Shown: positions 43,739 through 53,356, numbered from the stretch's first letter. The stretch is DNA of 60,850 bases from Ophioceras dolichostomum (GCA_003049485.1 PYST01000233.1:1-60850); one strand, 5' to 3'. A program made the numbers and translations. Notes: a model not told the origin generated them from the letters alone.

Positions 43739-44243
43739 CGTGTATTGGTTTGGAGGCAGCCAACTGGGCAAGGCAATGTCTGGTTGCCGCTTTGTTGCGC
43801 CCAGCTCAGCTGAGGGATTAAGGGGTATTGAGAGAAATCGGAAGAGATTCTATGAGTACCTATATATGGCTATTTCGGTACAGTTACCTGGGCAGAAATT
43901 TCGAGGGTATCACAGCATAAGGTCTCTTCCCAAATTCCAATAAGTCGTCGTGTGGATGGATGGTTGAAAGTGTACTTTGGCAGTGAGTGATCGATCTCAC
44001 GGGCAGTGACATAATGGCGGGGATGAGCTACCCCAAATATGCCGCACCCAAGCGCCAAATTTGGGGTAAAAGTGGGGTCATAAGGCCCTGGACGAAATAT
44101 TGACAACTCTCTGCAAATTTCTCCCGACCAAAAGCGCGATGTTAGCGCCACAGCAAAAGGAACACCAGCCAGGTCCTGATTCTCTGAACGATCCTTTCGT
44201 TGAAATCCCGCGGACAGCCTGACGCTGTCAGTCGCTGTTCGCC
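43739..44243. promoter_or_regulatory. Divergent promoter between cnxE and POP5
   Basis: This 505-bp interval lies between two start codons facing away from each other. No clear nitrate-regulator (NirA) or GATA cluster is asserted from reading alone. The minus-strand open frame at 43,870-44,151 does not look like a protein. Confidence 0.5.
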
Positions 44244-44922
44244 ATGGTTCGTATCAAGGAGCGATATCTGCTGGTAAATATCTTGTATCCAGATGCGCTC
44301 AAAGACGCCAAATCGAACCAGCCCGACCTGGCCGTCCTGCACCAGCCCACCGTGAACGACCTCAGGCCGCCCGCCATCATCAGGGCTGTTCGGGCCCAGG
44401 TCAACCTTCTCTTCGGCGATTATGGATCCGGACTAGTCGAGCGTGGTCTTCAGGGTAAGAAAATCCCCCTTCGAGATAAGGTGGCTACGGCGCCTCCCTG
44501 CGATCTACCACCCAAATGCTGAGAAGATTGTAGTCAAATATCTGTCCAACGCAACCTCCACATTCATCTTGCGCGTGCACCGCGAGCACTTCCGCCTGGT
44601 CTGGGCGGCTCTCACCGTCATGGACCGATTGCCCATCAAGAGCGGTCCACCGTGCATTTTTCGAGTCGCGCACGTCAGCGGGACCATGCGCAAAGTTGAA
44701 ATCGCAGCCATTCGGCGCAACAAGGCGCTGCTGCTCGCCGTCGAGAAACAGATGGCTGGGAAGGAGACCGACGTCCTCGATACCCTGTTCGGCGTGGGCC
44801 CGGCGGATCGGACGCGCAGCACCGCTGCGGACGTGATAGATGAGGACATCGAGGGAGAGGAGGGAGAGGGCGGAGGCGTCGACGACTTTGAAAGCCTCGA
44901 CGCGAGCGAGGGCGGTGGATGA
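44244..44922 (+). CDS. POP5: Ribonuclease P/MRP protein subunit Pop5
   Basis: Pop5 is a core protein of nuclear RNase P (tRNA 5' end maturation) and RNase MRP (rRNA processing). Two exons, 44244-44454 and 44534-44922, join within the codon for Val in LQ-VKYLSN, for 199 residues. Family-typical sequence: MVRIKERYLLVNILYP, AIIRAVRAQVNLLFGDYGSG, FILRVHREHFRLVWAALTVM and PCIFRVAHVSGTMRKVEIAA. The C-terminus is an acidic Gly/Glu-rich extension beyond the conserved core, common in fungal members. The stop lies only 22 bp from the convergent GPN2 stop. Confidence 0.93.
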
Positions 44923-44944
44923 TGCAAAGTGGATTGCATCTGTC

Positions 44945-46207
44945 TCACGTTTTCGATCGAGTCACCGTGATACCGCTTGGGGGCACACCCATCATCCCGC
45001 CCATCTCGTCGTCCTCTTCAGCGTCAGCCGCAGCCGTAGCCTGAGCCTTGACCTGCTCCTCCCATTCCCGGCGCTCCAGCTCATCGAACGCGTCTTTGTT
45101 GTCGACCCAACGCTCCTGGATGTCCTGGACGTCCGTAAGGGAGGACTCGTTGCGCATTGCGACTTGCCAGACCGTGTCGTTCGTACCCTCGGCGCCCCCG
45201 AAGACGTACCCACCGGCTCGATCGAGGACTCTGAGCAAGTGCATCATGCTCTTCTTGTTCTCGACGGCTAGGACCTCGAAGCGGACCAAGCCAAAGTCCT
45301 CGATTAGCCGCGCCACGGCTCGGTTGAGTCCTCCCCACTTCTCGCTTCTCATCGTTGGATTCTCTTGGTCCAGCTCCGGGAGGAGGTAGGACAGATCCTG
45401 GACCTCGGTGTAAAAGTCGAGGTTGAAGGGTAGACGATCGTACGATGCGACCTTGTCGATTTTGGAGAGCACGTTCACGTGCGGGAGATCCATCTGAAGC
45501 ATGGCTCGCAGGGCGAGGAGGAGGTTCGAGATGTAGAGCGACGGCTGAGTCAAGCAGATGCTGTCTGACAAGTGCATTACGACGAGCTGTGAATAAGATC
45601 AGCCTCGCGAACTCTCGAATGCTCGAACGCTCGAACGCTCGAACGCTCAAACCTGTGTCTTTTCTCAAGAGATGGGGCAAGGCTGCTTGAGTTTGTGCTC
45701 GTGCTGGTGCGTGAGCTCCCGAGGAGACATACCCTAAACCCAATCTTCTGCAATCTGAAGAAGATATTGCGCAAGGAATTGTGATGCGTATATAGCTCGA
45801 CCTGCCCCGGGCAGTCGAAGATGATATAATCGTCTCCAAGCTCTTTGAGACCCTCTTCAAGCCACTCCATATTATGTTCGAGCTCCTCGAGAGCGTAGAG
45901 AATACCGCCATTTGGGCCTAGATTATCGTCACCCATGATCTCCTCTAGTGTGACCAGATTCCGGATATCCAAAGCGCACGGGTAAGCCGTATGGTCGTTG
46001 GCCGGATCTAGGTTTACAACAGAGCACTGTCGCCCTATGGCGCCCATGAACTGGTGCACTGACAAGTTTCGCGGGTACAATTAGCATGCCGACGTACACC
46101 GTCCCGATGGTTCATCAGGCAGGCAGGAAGGCACCGCACTTACTGCCATCGCAATATGTGCTCTTCCCTGAGCCTGGGGCTCCGACCACAAGCTGAGCAA
46201 AGGGCAT
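44945..46207 (-). CDS. GPN2: GPN-loop GTPase 2
   Basis: GPN2 is a cytoplasmic GTPase of the GPN-loop family needed for assembly and nuclear import of RNA polymerases and for sister-chromatid cohesion in yeast. Three minus-strand exons: 46144-46207, 45733-46058 and 44945-45586, in phase, for 343 residues, the usual length. The P-loop is GAPGSGKSTY (residues 9-18). It is followed by VVNLDPANDHTAYPCALDIR, the defining GPN motif in DDNLGPNGGILYALE, and DDYIIFDCPGQVELYTHH. The NVLSKIDKV segment supplies the guanine-specificity residues. The C-terminus is acidic (DAEEDDEMGGMMGVPPSG). Intron 2 (45587-45732) holds five copies of an 8-bp repeat. Confidence 0.95.
45613..45652. repeat. 8-bp tandem repeat (gctcgaac) in a GPN2 intron
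   Basis: Five near-identical 8-bp units, gctcgaat/gctcgaac/gctcaaac, lie in tandem inside GPN2 intron 2, close to the acceptor on the minus strand. It is a simple minisatellite. Confidence 0.8.
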
Positions 46208-46648
46208 CGTCTGTATTGGTGACAGAGCACCCTGCTGGCGGAGTTTGCAGTTGCTCAAGGCTACAGTGGCACGGCATCAAAAGTTCGAAACCCCACCTTC
46301 TAATGACCCGTTGAAGGCGAAGAACTTTCAGATCTTTATCTTATCGCTAACTGGAACCCCTCGCTGAGCTCTATCACTACGGCAACGCGATAGCGCTACA
46401 ACTTGATTGGTTATCGCCATGTGATACTGGTCCCATCCAACCTCGATGCTTCCAATTTGTTTCCTCCCTGCCTGTAACGCGCCGTGTTCAACCGTGATTT
46501 CCACCTCAGCATATTGTACTCCAGCAAAAGCAGGACTCTCAAAGAAGGGTTTTTCAGTTGCGGACATTTTCGATACGACCTCTACCAGGGCCAACTCGCG
46601 GGCTTTTCACTGCCTTCGTCGCCAAACTCACGCTCCAAGGAACAAATC
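46208..46648. promoter_or_regulatory. Divergent promoter between GPN2 and BUB3
   Basis: This 441-bp interval lies between opposed start codons. A CCAAT element (ATTGG on the plus strand at 46406-46410) lies near its middle. Frame is open on the plus strand upstream of the chosen BUB3 ATG, but there is no earlier in-frame ATG. Confidence 0.5.
46406..46410 (-). promoter_or_regulatory. Candidate CCAAT box
   Basis: CCAAT reads on the minus strand (context TTGATTGG on plus), about 200 bp from the GPN2 start and 240 bp from the BUB3 start. It is a plausible binding site for the fungal CCAAT-binding complex; sequence match only. Confidence 0.3.
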
Positions 46649-47876
46649 ATGTTCGAAGTCACGCCGCCGCCGGGCGACTGCCCGACCTCGATGAAATTCG
46701 CGCCGAACTCGCGACGGTTGATTGTATCCTCCATGGATGGCAGCGTGTACTTGTACGATGTCCAGGGCGAGGGAGAACAGGCGCGGGGCGTTCTCGTACG
46801 AGAATTCCCACAAGGCAGCCCGATACTAGATGCTACCTTTGGCCGCGACGACAAGGAGGCTTTTTGCAGCGGCGCGGATTGCGCGATCAGGAGGTTCGTC
46901 GGCCTTGTTGCCGCTTTAACAAGGTTAGGGCTGTACCGTCGATTTACTGACTTGGCTTTGCGCTTCTTCTAGAATCGATCTCGAGACTGGCGAAGCGTCC
47001 GTGATAGGAAAGCATGAGAAACCCGCTAGATGCATAGTATATATGAGGGAATACTGTAAGGATACTCTCTAGTCCGTGGCACTACCCCGTAACATATCTT
47101 TTTGAGAGTTTGGTACTGATGTTTGTCCACTTGGACTTGATGTAGCAATACTTGCGTCCGGCTCTTGGGATTGCACTCTCCGTATCTACGACGCGACAAA
47201 CTTTTCGAAGGAACCGATCATCGTGGAGCTCCCCGTCAAGGTGCATGCCATGGCGGCAAGCCCGACTAAGTTGGTGGTGGGAATGCACAACCGAATGGTC
47301 CAGATTTTCGACCTCCCCACGGTTACGAAGCTCCTCCAGTCCGGGGCGCATGGGACAGAGAGCGGGATCAAGCCATGGCAGCAGCGCGAGTCCTCCCTGA
47401 AGTTCATGACCCGGGCGATCGCATGCATGCCCAACGACGCGGGCTACGCGACCAGCAGCACGGAGGGCCGCGTGGCGGTCGAGTTCTTCGAGGACTCACC
47501 CGAGGTGCAGGCGCGCAAGTACGCCTTCAAGTGCCACCGCGGCCCGGACTCCAAGGACCCGGACACGGAGCTGATCTACCCGGTAGACTCGCTCGCCTTC
47601 CACCCCGAGCACCTCACGTTCGTGTCCGGCGGCGGCGATGGCCAGGTCGCGCTGTGGGACTCGGAGGCGAAGCGCCGCATGAAGATGTATCCCATGCCAG
47701 GCGGCCTCGCGGCTCGCACGCTGGCCTTCTCTCAAGACGGCAAGTTCCTCGCCTTCGGCATCTGCCCCGGGTTCGAGGATGGAATGGAGAACTACACGGG
47801 CAAAGGCCAGTCGCATGTGTGGATCCGCGAGCTGAGCGAGAAGGAGGCCAAGGCGAAAACCAAGAAAGCGAAGTAG
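46649..47876 (+). CDS. BUB3: Spindle assembly checkpoint WD40 protein Bub3
   Basis: Bub3 is a seven-blade WD40 propeller that carries Bub1 and Mad3/BubR1 to kinetochores in the mitotic checkpoint. Three exons are inferred: 46649-46893, 46973-47055 and 47146-47876, in phase, for 352 residues. Recognisable segments: FEVTPPPGDCPTSMKFAP, RLIVSSMDGSVYLYD, SILASGSWDCTLRIYDA, VHAMAASPTKLVVGMHNRMV and SSTEGRVAVEFFEDSPEVQA, where GRVAVEF is a family hallmark. Then come KYAFKCHR, YPVDSLAFHPEHLTFVSGGG and DGQVALWD, ending in a Lys-rich tail. The first donor, GTTCGT, is weak but the junction RR-IDLETGEAS is right. Rae1 is the closest alternative; the EGRVAVEFF...KCHR region favours Bub3. A short additional 5' exon cannot be excluded. 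Confidence 0.9.
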
Positions 47877-48333
47877 ATCCTACAGTGGAATTTAGTGCTC
47901 TTGCGGAGGGTAACCGATTTGTGTTCTTTGGATGGATGGATGCATGGCGTTTTGGGAGGGGTTTAAAATTACTTGGCTCGGGGGAGTCTGCCTGTGTGCG
48001 TGTGTCTACCCTCCTGGTACCTACCTCTAGGTAGGTACCACCTCAATAGTCACATTCTTCCTTGTACTCCCCGAGCGGTAGCTGTTGTACTCCAATCTGC
48101 CTGCCAGTCACGGCCTGTTATGCTACGCTTGCGTCCACAAGAACCAACCTGTATAAGAGTTATGATCAGGCTGCGCGTCGCTCGACGTGACGTGCCCAGA
48201 CGACTGGCTCCGAGACGACCTATTGTCCCACAGTGCAGGAGCCCTGACCTCACGCGGTATCACATCCGTATCGATGATGTGTCGACCATGCAAGCTGGTC
48301 ACATCTGCAGTCCGGTCCGCGCGGTAGTTCAGT
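47877..48333. other. Convergent 3' flanks (BUB3 / APH-like gene)
   Basis: This 457-bp interval lies between opposed stop codons. It carries the perfect inverted repeat at 48,016-48,039. No other feature is recognised. Confidence 0.6.
48016..48039. repeat. Perfect inverted repeat GGTACCTACCT..AGGTAGGTACC
   Basis: Two 11-bp arms (48,016-48,026 and 48,029-48,039) are exact reverse complements with a CT spacer. It lies 140 bp after the BUB3 stop, between convergent genes. The same TAGGTAGGTACC-type motif recurs elsewhere in the window's intergenic DNA. Confidence 0.75.
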
Positions 48334-49795
48334 TCAGATTCCGTCACTGACAAGATCGCGCAGCCTCTGCTCGTGCCCGTGGCCCAATGTATCCGGCCGG
48401 TGGCTCAGAAAAGTATCGATTTCAGCAGGGAGCAGCCACTGCGCAGACAGCATGCCTGGGCTGATAATATCCGGCGACTCCCTGATGCCCCGAAGCAACC
48501 AGCAGTGTCCCGCCATCCACATATAGGTCCCCCTGCTAAAAACGGACTCGAACAGCAATCGCTTCCAATCCACCTTCGGGTTACTGGTGATGGATAAGAC
48601 CTGGAGCGCCAGAGTCGCGTACGAGACCCCTGTTGCGGCTTTTGGGCCTGTGATTTTCTTGTTTTCAGCCGCGATAAGGCCGAGGCTTTCGACGAGGTAA
48701 GTTCTGTCTTCTGACCGCAGGGGAGACGGCTGTAGGAAGCGGCTTTGAAAGTCCACTCCGCTGCTACTCACAACGGCGCCGCCGGTGGGACTCCACATCT
48801 CGATGGCAAGGAACCGTGGGAGTGCGATGGCAAGCTCGGTTGGTATCCTCCGTGCGGACCCCCAGTCGATAATCCTACAGTGAGAATCGGTTAGATATTC
48901 TAGGCCAACTAGAGTACAGTATAGGCTAACTGGGGTGCAGTAAAGGCTAACTAGAGTACAGTATGCGGAAAGGAATAGGATACAAATCAGGAGCGGATGT
49001 AGATAGTAAGGTCATTTTCTACCCTGTAATATTGTGTTCTCCATCGATAATAATATTGGCCGGATCGAGATCCTCATGCGGGATGACGGTAGTCGTGTGG
49101 TCGTCAAGGGAACTGAAAACGCGAGATACTACGGCACGCTGGTAGAGGTAGCCTCCCAGGTCAAAATCCCGGGCCTGACCTCTGAGGACGCGGCCAATCT
49201 TGCGATCAACAACTTCAGTTAAGAAGCGTGATGGGTTTTTCTGGCCTTTTCAGATAGAACGCGGGTGCAATACGTCAACGCATCGTTCCGGGAGCAGATA
49301 CCATACCTCAGGCGTAGCCTTTAACTTACCTAGCGCATGTGTAGCTACAGCGAGGTCCGTCATAACGGGAGCCATTTGCCCCAGGACCCTATCCCTCAGC
49401 TCACGATCGGGGGCAAGGTCGTTCCATTTCAGCGGCACGCCGGGAACCCACGAAGAGACGATGTACGGGAATCGGATCGGGCCATCAAACGTCGAATCGA
49501 ACGAAATCAGCCGTGGCGACCAGCGATAGCCGCCTGCCTCAAGCGCGCTCAGGACCGAGGCCTCGTGCTCAACATCTGCCGAAACCGCCTCTGCTCCGGC
49601 ATGTAGCGCGTGGATAGGAACCCGGACCGCCCAGCAGGCCTCCGGGAAGCCAACGGCGTAAACCAGGCACTGCTTCCCTCCGAACGGATAGGTTCCAGTG
49701 CCGAATGTAAAGGATGCATTCGGGCCATCCGGACGGAGCGTATTGGCGACTTTAAGCACGTTTTCCGGGACGACGGCGCTGGTCGACATAGTCAT
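48334..49795 (-). CDS. APH-type phosphotransferase family protein
   Basis: This kinase-fold protein belongs to the aminoglycoside phosphotransferase (APH/choline kinase-like) family, which is widespread and expanded in filamentous fungi; the substrate is unknown. Three minus-strand exons: 49330-49795, 49023-49245 and 48334-48874, in phase, for 409 residues. The N-lobe shows TFGTGTYPFGGKQCLVYAVG, WAVRVPI and HEASVLSALEA. The hinge-like part is FPYIVSSWVPGVPLKWNDL. The catalytic loop is HEDLDPANIIID (residues 212-223), with Glu in place of the usual Gly of HGDxxxxN but catalytic Asp214 and Asn219 kept. The metal-binding segment is GIIDWGSARRIP (Asp233). The intron 1 acceptor is AAAAG. Starts at 49795 or 49789 are both possible. 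Intron 2 contains three 21-bp tandem repeats. Confidence 0.8.
48902..48964. repeat. Three 21-bp tandem repeats in an APH-gene intron
   Basis: Units of 21 bp with the consensus ggctaactagagtacagtat run three times in a row, the middle one diverged (actggggtgcagtaaa). They lie within intron 2 of the phosphotransferase gene (48875-49022). Confidence 0.8.
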
Positions 49796-51066
49796 TTTGT
49801 CCCATAGTGACGGTGGCGTCTGGCGCGAGTGATAGCTCCGTCTAGATAGTGGTTGTTTTTTGGGGGGGATCGTTGGTGCAACGACGTCTCGTTCATAGAC
49901 CGGTGTGAAGTGCAAGCATATAACCGTAGCGGAGCGACTAATATTCCGCTTTCGATTGAGCTTTGTGTTGTACGGAGGTTGGTTGCAAAAGTGTTGAGAA
50001 AAAGGAACGTGGATGAGGTTATCCGTGCCACGGTCTTTTGACGGCGATCACTTCATTCAATACTGTTTTAGTCACTGTATTTAATTTAGGCTGTCACTAC
50101 GCTAGAATCGCTATAAAAAATGCGTTTAGCGATTCCATTTAGGGACACATAACCTGAAATCGCTTGAGAATTCAGGGATATTACAGTACGGAAGCTCCTA
50201 CCAGCACAGTCAATATACGTGACCATACTTGTCCGTTCTTCATTCTCATCACTTTTGCAACCGACCTCCGTACCGGGCCTGATTTTGCGTCCTGACAGGG
50301 ACGCTTGGCCCAGAGTTTTCGTGGGCGACTACCAAGGTGGCAGGTACGTTGTAAACAACAATCCAAGTTTCCAGCAAACCGACATCTACCTGGAGATCGG
50401 TCGGTACCACGAGTTTGTGGAATGACTGTGCTTCCTCGCGATTTTTAAGATGTTCTCTCTATATCAGCTTTGCTTTCGTGTTGCCTGAGTCGCTCAAAGG
50501 TGTCTGATTGAAACTCTCAGAAACCCACGGCGCTTCGTCCGAATTAGGCCTGATGGCGCGAGATAAACTATTGGTGCCTGCCTGATGGGTCTGCCTAGAT
50601 CGGCTTTGAATCCTGGAGGGGTCAGCTCAGCGGCCGAACTTTGGAGCGATGATGACAGCCGCCGTTCTCTGTGGGGGCTGTGCTATTCGTCTCCTTCCCC
50701 CGCCGGCTACGCACCGCTCAGCCTCCAGTTGACGACACGTCCACGACTTGGAGGCCTTTCCCAATTTTTAGACTTGACGTCGATTTAAGATTGAATACGA
50801 GAGCCTCTTGATATCCTAGTAGGAAATTTTTCTCGTGATTTGCTTCATAATTGCACCTCAAGTACCCATTCTTCTACCCCTGAGCAAGCCCAGTGGTGGG
50901 CTCATCAGCTGTCAGCTTCGCTACGTCCTCAGAATCTCATCACGACTCTCAGCCGAGCCTAACAGAAAATCATCACTTCAAGATACAGCTTAAAACATAC
51001 GACCAGCGAACTGCGTATTACAGAGCCATAGGAGCCATAGGAGTCAGTGGGGACTGTTCCGAAGAA
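49796..51066. promoter_or_regulatory. Divergent intergenic region with inverted repeat
   Basis: This 1.27-kb interval lies between the APH-like gene (leftward) and the conserved unknown gene (rightward). It contains the 38-bp inverted arms described separately, a 9-bp perfect hairpin between them, and AT-rich stretches. Short frames such as 50,219-50,425 have no recognised product. Upstream frame into the right-hand gene is open but lacks an ATG. Confidence 0.5.
49971..50272. repeat. 302-bp element bounded by 38-bp inverted repeats
   Basis: The left arm 49,971-50,008 and right arm 50,235-50,272 match in inverted orientation at 33 of 38 positions (core TACGGAGGT..GGTTGCAAAA). The interior (226 bp) is AT-rich and includes a second perfect hairpin, GAATCGCTA (50,105-50,113) with TAGCGATTC (50,127-50,135). 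The size and terminal repeats resemble a degenerate MITE-like element. No target-site duplication was confirmed. Confidence 0.55.
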
Positions 51067-52290
51067 ATGGCATCTCCCGTGGATCGGACGGCGACTTCAC
51101 AGGGTCAGGCGAGCCCATCTGTGGAAGCCGATTCCTCGAGCAGTCCGGTCAGACCTGCCACTCAGCCCAGTGCCGCATCACCGACTGCATCAGTCGGACA
51201 TTTCAACCGACAGCTGTCAAATGAATCCCACATGAACATGGGACCAAACACACCACAGCAGTCGCACCCGCCACCATTATCAAAGGAGCAGGAATATCTG
51301 CTTGAGCAACAGCGGTACCATCAGCCCGGCCCCGGGGAGGGTTCCTCGACAAGCCCTCCCCCATACTCAATCCCATCCGTTGGCTCCCCCGCGGAGCTTC
51401 ACCAGGAGCAAGTAGCGCTGCAGCAGGCCGCACCACAGGGTCCACCCCGGTACACGGGCCTCCCCAGGATCGACTACCGGCTCTACTCGCCCGCGTGGTT
51501 CGAGCTGCTCCCGGACACCACGGGGATCAAGACGACGGCGCCGCACTTCTCACACGACGCGGCGGTGCTGTCCCAGCTGATCCGGACGCAGGCCACCGTG
51601 CCGCCCAAGCCGATCATCATCATCCGGGGCAACCGCGGCCGCAAGGTCGACTTCGACGTGAAGTGCAACCTCATGCCGCTGCTCGTCCCGGAGGAGAAGC
51701 ACGCGCGGCTCGACTACCTCCGCTGCGTGAGCAAGGGGGAGCTCGCGATGCGCGGCAGCGCCAAGCCGGTGCTCTCGCCGCACGTCCCAGACGGCGACGA
51801 CCCGCTGGACGGCTGGATAAAGCTGTACCTCAAGGACCAGAGCCACGCGAAGCTGTTCACGCTGGAGCGGCAGGTGGCGAACCTGGACATCAACTTCCTC
51901 GAGGGCCAGATCCGCACCATGGTCTCGAGCACGGGCTACAAGGGCGTCGTGACGGTCAAGTTCCCCGTGCTGCACGCCAAGGTGATCGTGCAGTCGCCCG
52001 ACCGGGTCAACAAGTTCTTCACGACCGTCAGCACGCTGTTCACGGGCAAGAGCCACTACGAGGTCGTCAAGGCCGTGTGGCCGTTCGCGACGCACAGGAG
52101 CGGCGAGGCGCAGCGGAGGTGCGTCGTCCAGACGGAGGAGGCGTGGTGGAGGGAGTGGAGGGACTCGCTGAAGTACGCCATCGCCACGAAGCGGACCGGC
52201 TGGGTTACGAACGAGGATAAGCTGGAGGCGATCATGGAGGGGAAGGGCAAGGGCGTTTCGGCTGTGGACTGGGGTCCAGACTTTGACTGA
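51067..52290 (+). CDS. Conserved-looking fungal protein of unknown function
   Basis: This is a 407-residue intronless protein with no domain I can name. The N-terminal 130 residues are low complexity (Ser, Pro, Gln). The C-terminal 270 residues are well-ordered, with even codon use and aromatic/charged blocks: GLPRIDYRLYSPAWFELLPD, PPKPIIIIRGNRGRKVDFDV, KCNLMPLLVPEE, FTLERQVANLDINFLEGQIR, GYKGVVTVKFPVLHAKVIVQ, HYEVVKAVWPFATHR and GWVTNEDKLEAIMEGKGKG, ending SAVDWGPDFD. I believe this block is shared by many Pezizomycotina proteins, but it has no known activity. The start is the first in-frame ATG; the frame stays open for 58 codons upstream without one. Confidence 0.75.
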   Translation: MASPVDRTATSQGQASPSVEADSSSSPVRPATQPSAASPTASVGHFNRQLSNESHMNMGPNTPQQSHPPPLSKEQEYLLEQQRYHQPGPGEGSSTSPPPYSIPSVGSPAELHQEQVALQQAAPQGPPRYTGLPRIDYRLYSPAWFELLPDTTGIKTTAPHFSHDAAVLSQLIRTQATVPPKPIIIIRGNRGRKVDFDVKCNLMPLLVPEEKHARLDYLRCVSKGELAMRGSAKPVLSPHVPDGDDPLDGWIKLYLKDQSHAKLFTLERQVANLDINFLEGQIRTMVSSTGYKGVVTVKFPVLHAKVIVQSPDRVNKFFTTVSTLFTGKSHYEVVKAVWPFATHRSGEAQRRCVVQTEEAWWREWRDSLKYAIATKRTGWVTNEDKLEAIMEGKGKGVSAVDWGPDFD

Positions 52291-52920
52291 GGTGAGGTTT
52301 GTGTGGTCGTGATTTACCCTCTGAAGAACCTACGTTCCGTCGCTATCCTGGCGTACACTTTCTCTCTCTCTTTCTCCCAATTCTCGGCTCTGGGCTCTGG
52401 GCTCTGGGCTTGGATCTTTGGGGCGTAATGGGACTTCGCATTCCTGATCGACAACGTTTATATACATATACCTGAGATTTCTTACTCACTCTTCTCGCTT
52501 GCTTCGCCTGGGGTTGGTTATTAGAGCGCTCGAAAGTTTCATCTATACTAGCATGTATCTCTCTCACTTTCTCTGTTAATTTTAATGAATCATTATTTAC
52601 ACTTGCTTAGAGGACTCAGGAGCAACCACAAGATAGTCGTCGAAGCATTGGGATTGAGTCTGGATGTCTATCCGGGCGGGCGCCTTCCTGAGCGATTCCC
52701 AGAGTGGCATCCAGAACGCGATACGAAAGGCTTTGCTGTCATAGTTCAACAAGGACACCTTTTTCTAAAGGGTTAGCTCATTTTGTTAAATTTCATACGC
52801 GTCATCCATTCATATCTTAACTGGCGGCCCCAGTGAAGTGATGCAGGCAGGCAGCTGGGTTCGCTTCCCTTTTGAAACATCCATCTCTCCATATCGACAA
52901 CCGATTCTTCATCGCGAAAA
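52291..52920. other. 3' flank and tRNA upstream region
   Basis: This 630-bp stretch follows the unknown-function gene and precedes the tRNA-His gene. It contains a TC-repeat (cacttttctctctctc-type, near 52,357-52,376) and a triplicated gggctct run (about 52,389-52,408). No gene is recognised. Confidence 0.55.
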
Positions 52921-52992
52921 GGGTGTGTAGTATAACGGTTAGTACACAGTGTTGTGGCCGCTGAGTTCCCGGTTCGATTCCGGGCACACCCA
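52921..52992 (+). tRNA. tRNA-His (anticodon GTG)
   Basis: This 72-nt cloverleaf aligns over its whole length with the yeast tRNA-His pattern. The acceptor stem is GGGTGTG/CACACCC with discriminator A. The D-arm region TAGTATAACGGTTAGTAC, anticodon stem CAGTG/CGCTG with loop TTGTGGC (anticodon GTG), and T-arm CCCGG-TTCGATT-CCGGG all fold. There is no intron. The extra 5' G of mature tRNA-His would be added after transcription. Confidence 0.95.
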
Positions 52993-53259
52993 AACATTTT
53001 GCCTTTGCTCTTTGGTCTCTTTTTGCTTAATGTCAGTAGGTCCAAGGTGGGTGGTATGTACGACGTACCTTGGAGATGGTTCCTGAGCATGGGCTGGCCC
53101 GGAAGTTTTTTCTTCCTTTTGCCCCCTTGATATCCCTCGATTCGTGAGAAGCCAAAATTAAATAAAATGACAGCCACCGGAACGAATCGAGCTACCTGGT
53201 CGAGGATAACAGTTTCTCGAGAGCAGACTGAAGAAACGAAATAGCAAAAAAATGAAGCT

Positions 53260-53356
53260 TGACAAGAGTGGGACTCGAACCCACGCGGATTGCTCCATAG
53301 GAAATTGTGCAAGAAACACCTTAATCCTACGCCATAACCAACTCGGCCATCTTGCC
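53260..53356 (-). tRNA. tRNA-Leu (anticodon AAG) with 15-nt intron
   Basis: On the minus strand GGCAAGA pairs with TCTTGTC (one G-T wobble), with discriminator A. The D-arm is GCC-GAGTTGGTTAT-GGC, the anticodon stem TAGGA/TCCTA, the class II variable arm GGA-GCAA-TCC and the T-arm GTGGG-TTCGAGT-CCCAC. The anticodon loop reads TTAAGG...T with anticodon AAG. Fifteen extra nucleotides (TGTTTCTTGCACAAT) sit after position 37, the canonical nuclear tRNA intron site. Mature length is 82 nt. Confidence 0.92.

Noticed and set aside
45081..45911. 276-codon minus-strand frame across GPN2 exons 2 and 3
   Set aside because: It reads through a real intron containing an 8-bp repeat and is out of frame with the GTPase motifs.
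51495..52220. 241-codon alternative frame inside the conserved unknown gene
   Set aside because: Arg/Gly/His/Ala-rich shadow; the other frame has ordered, non-repetitive protein sequence.
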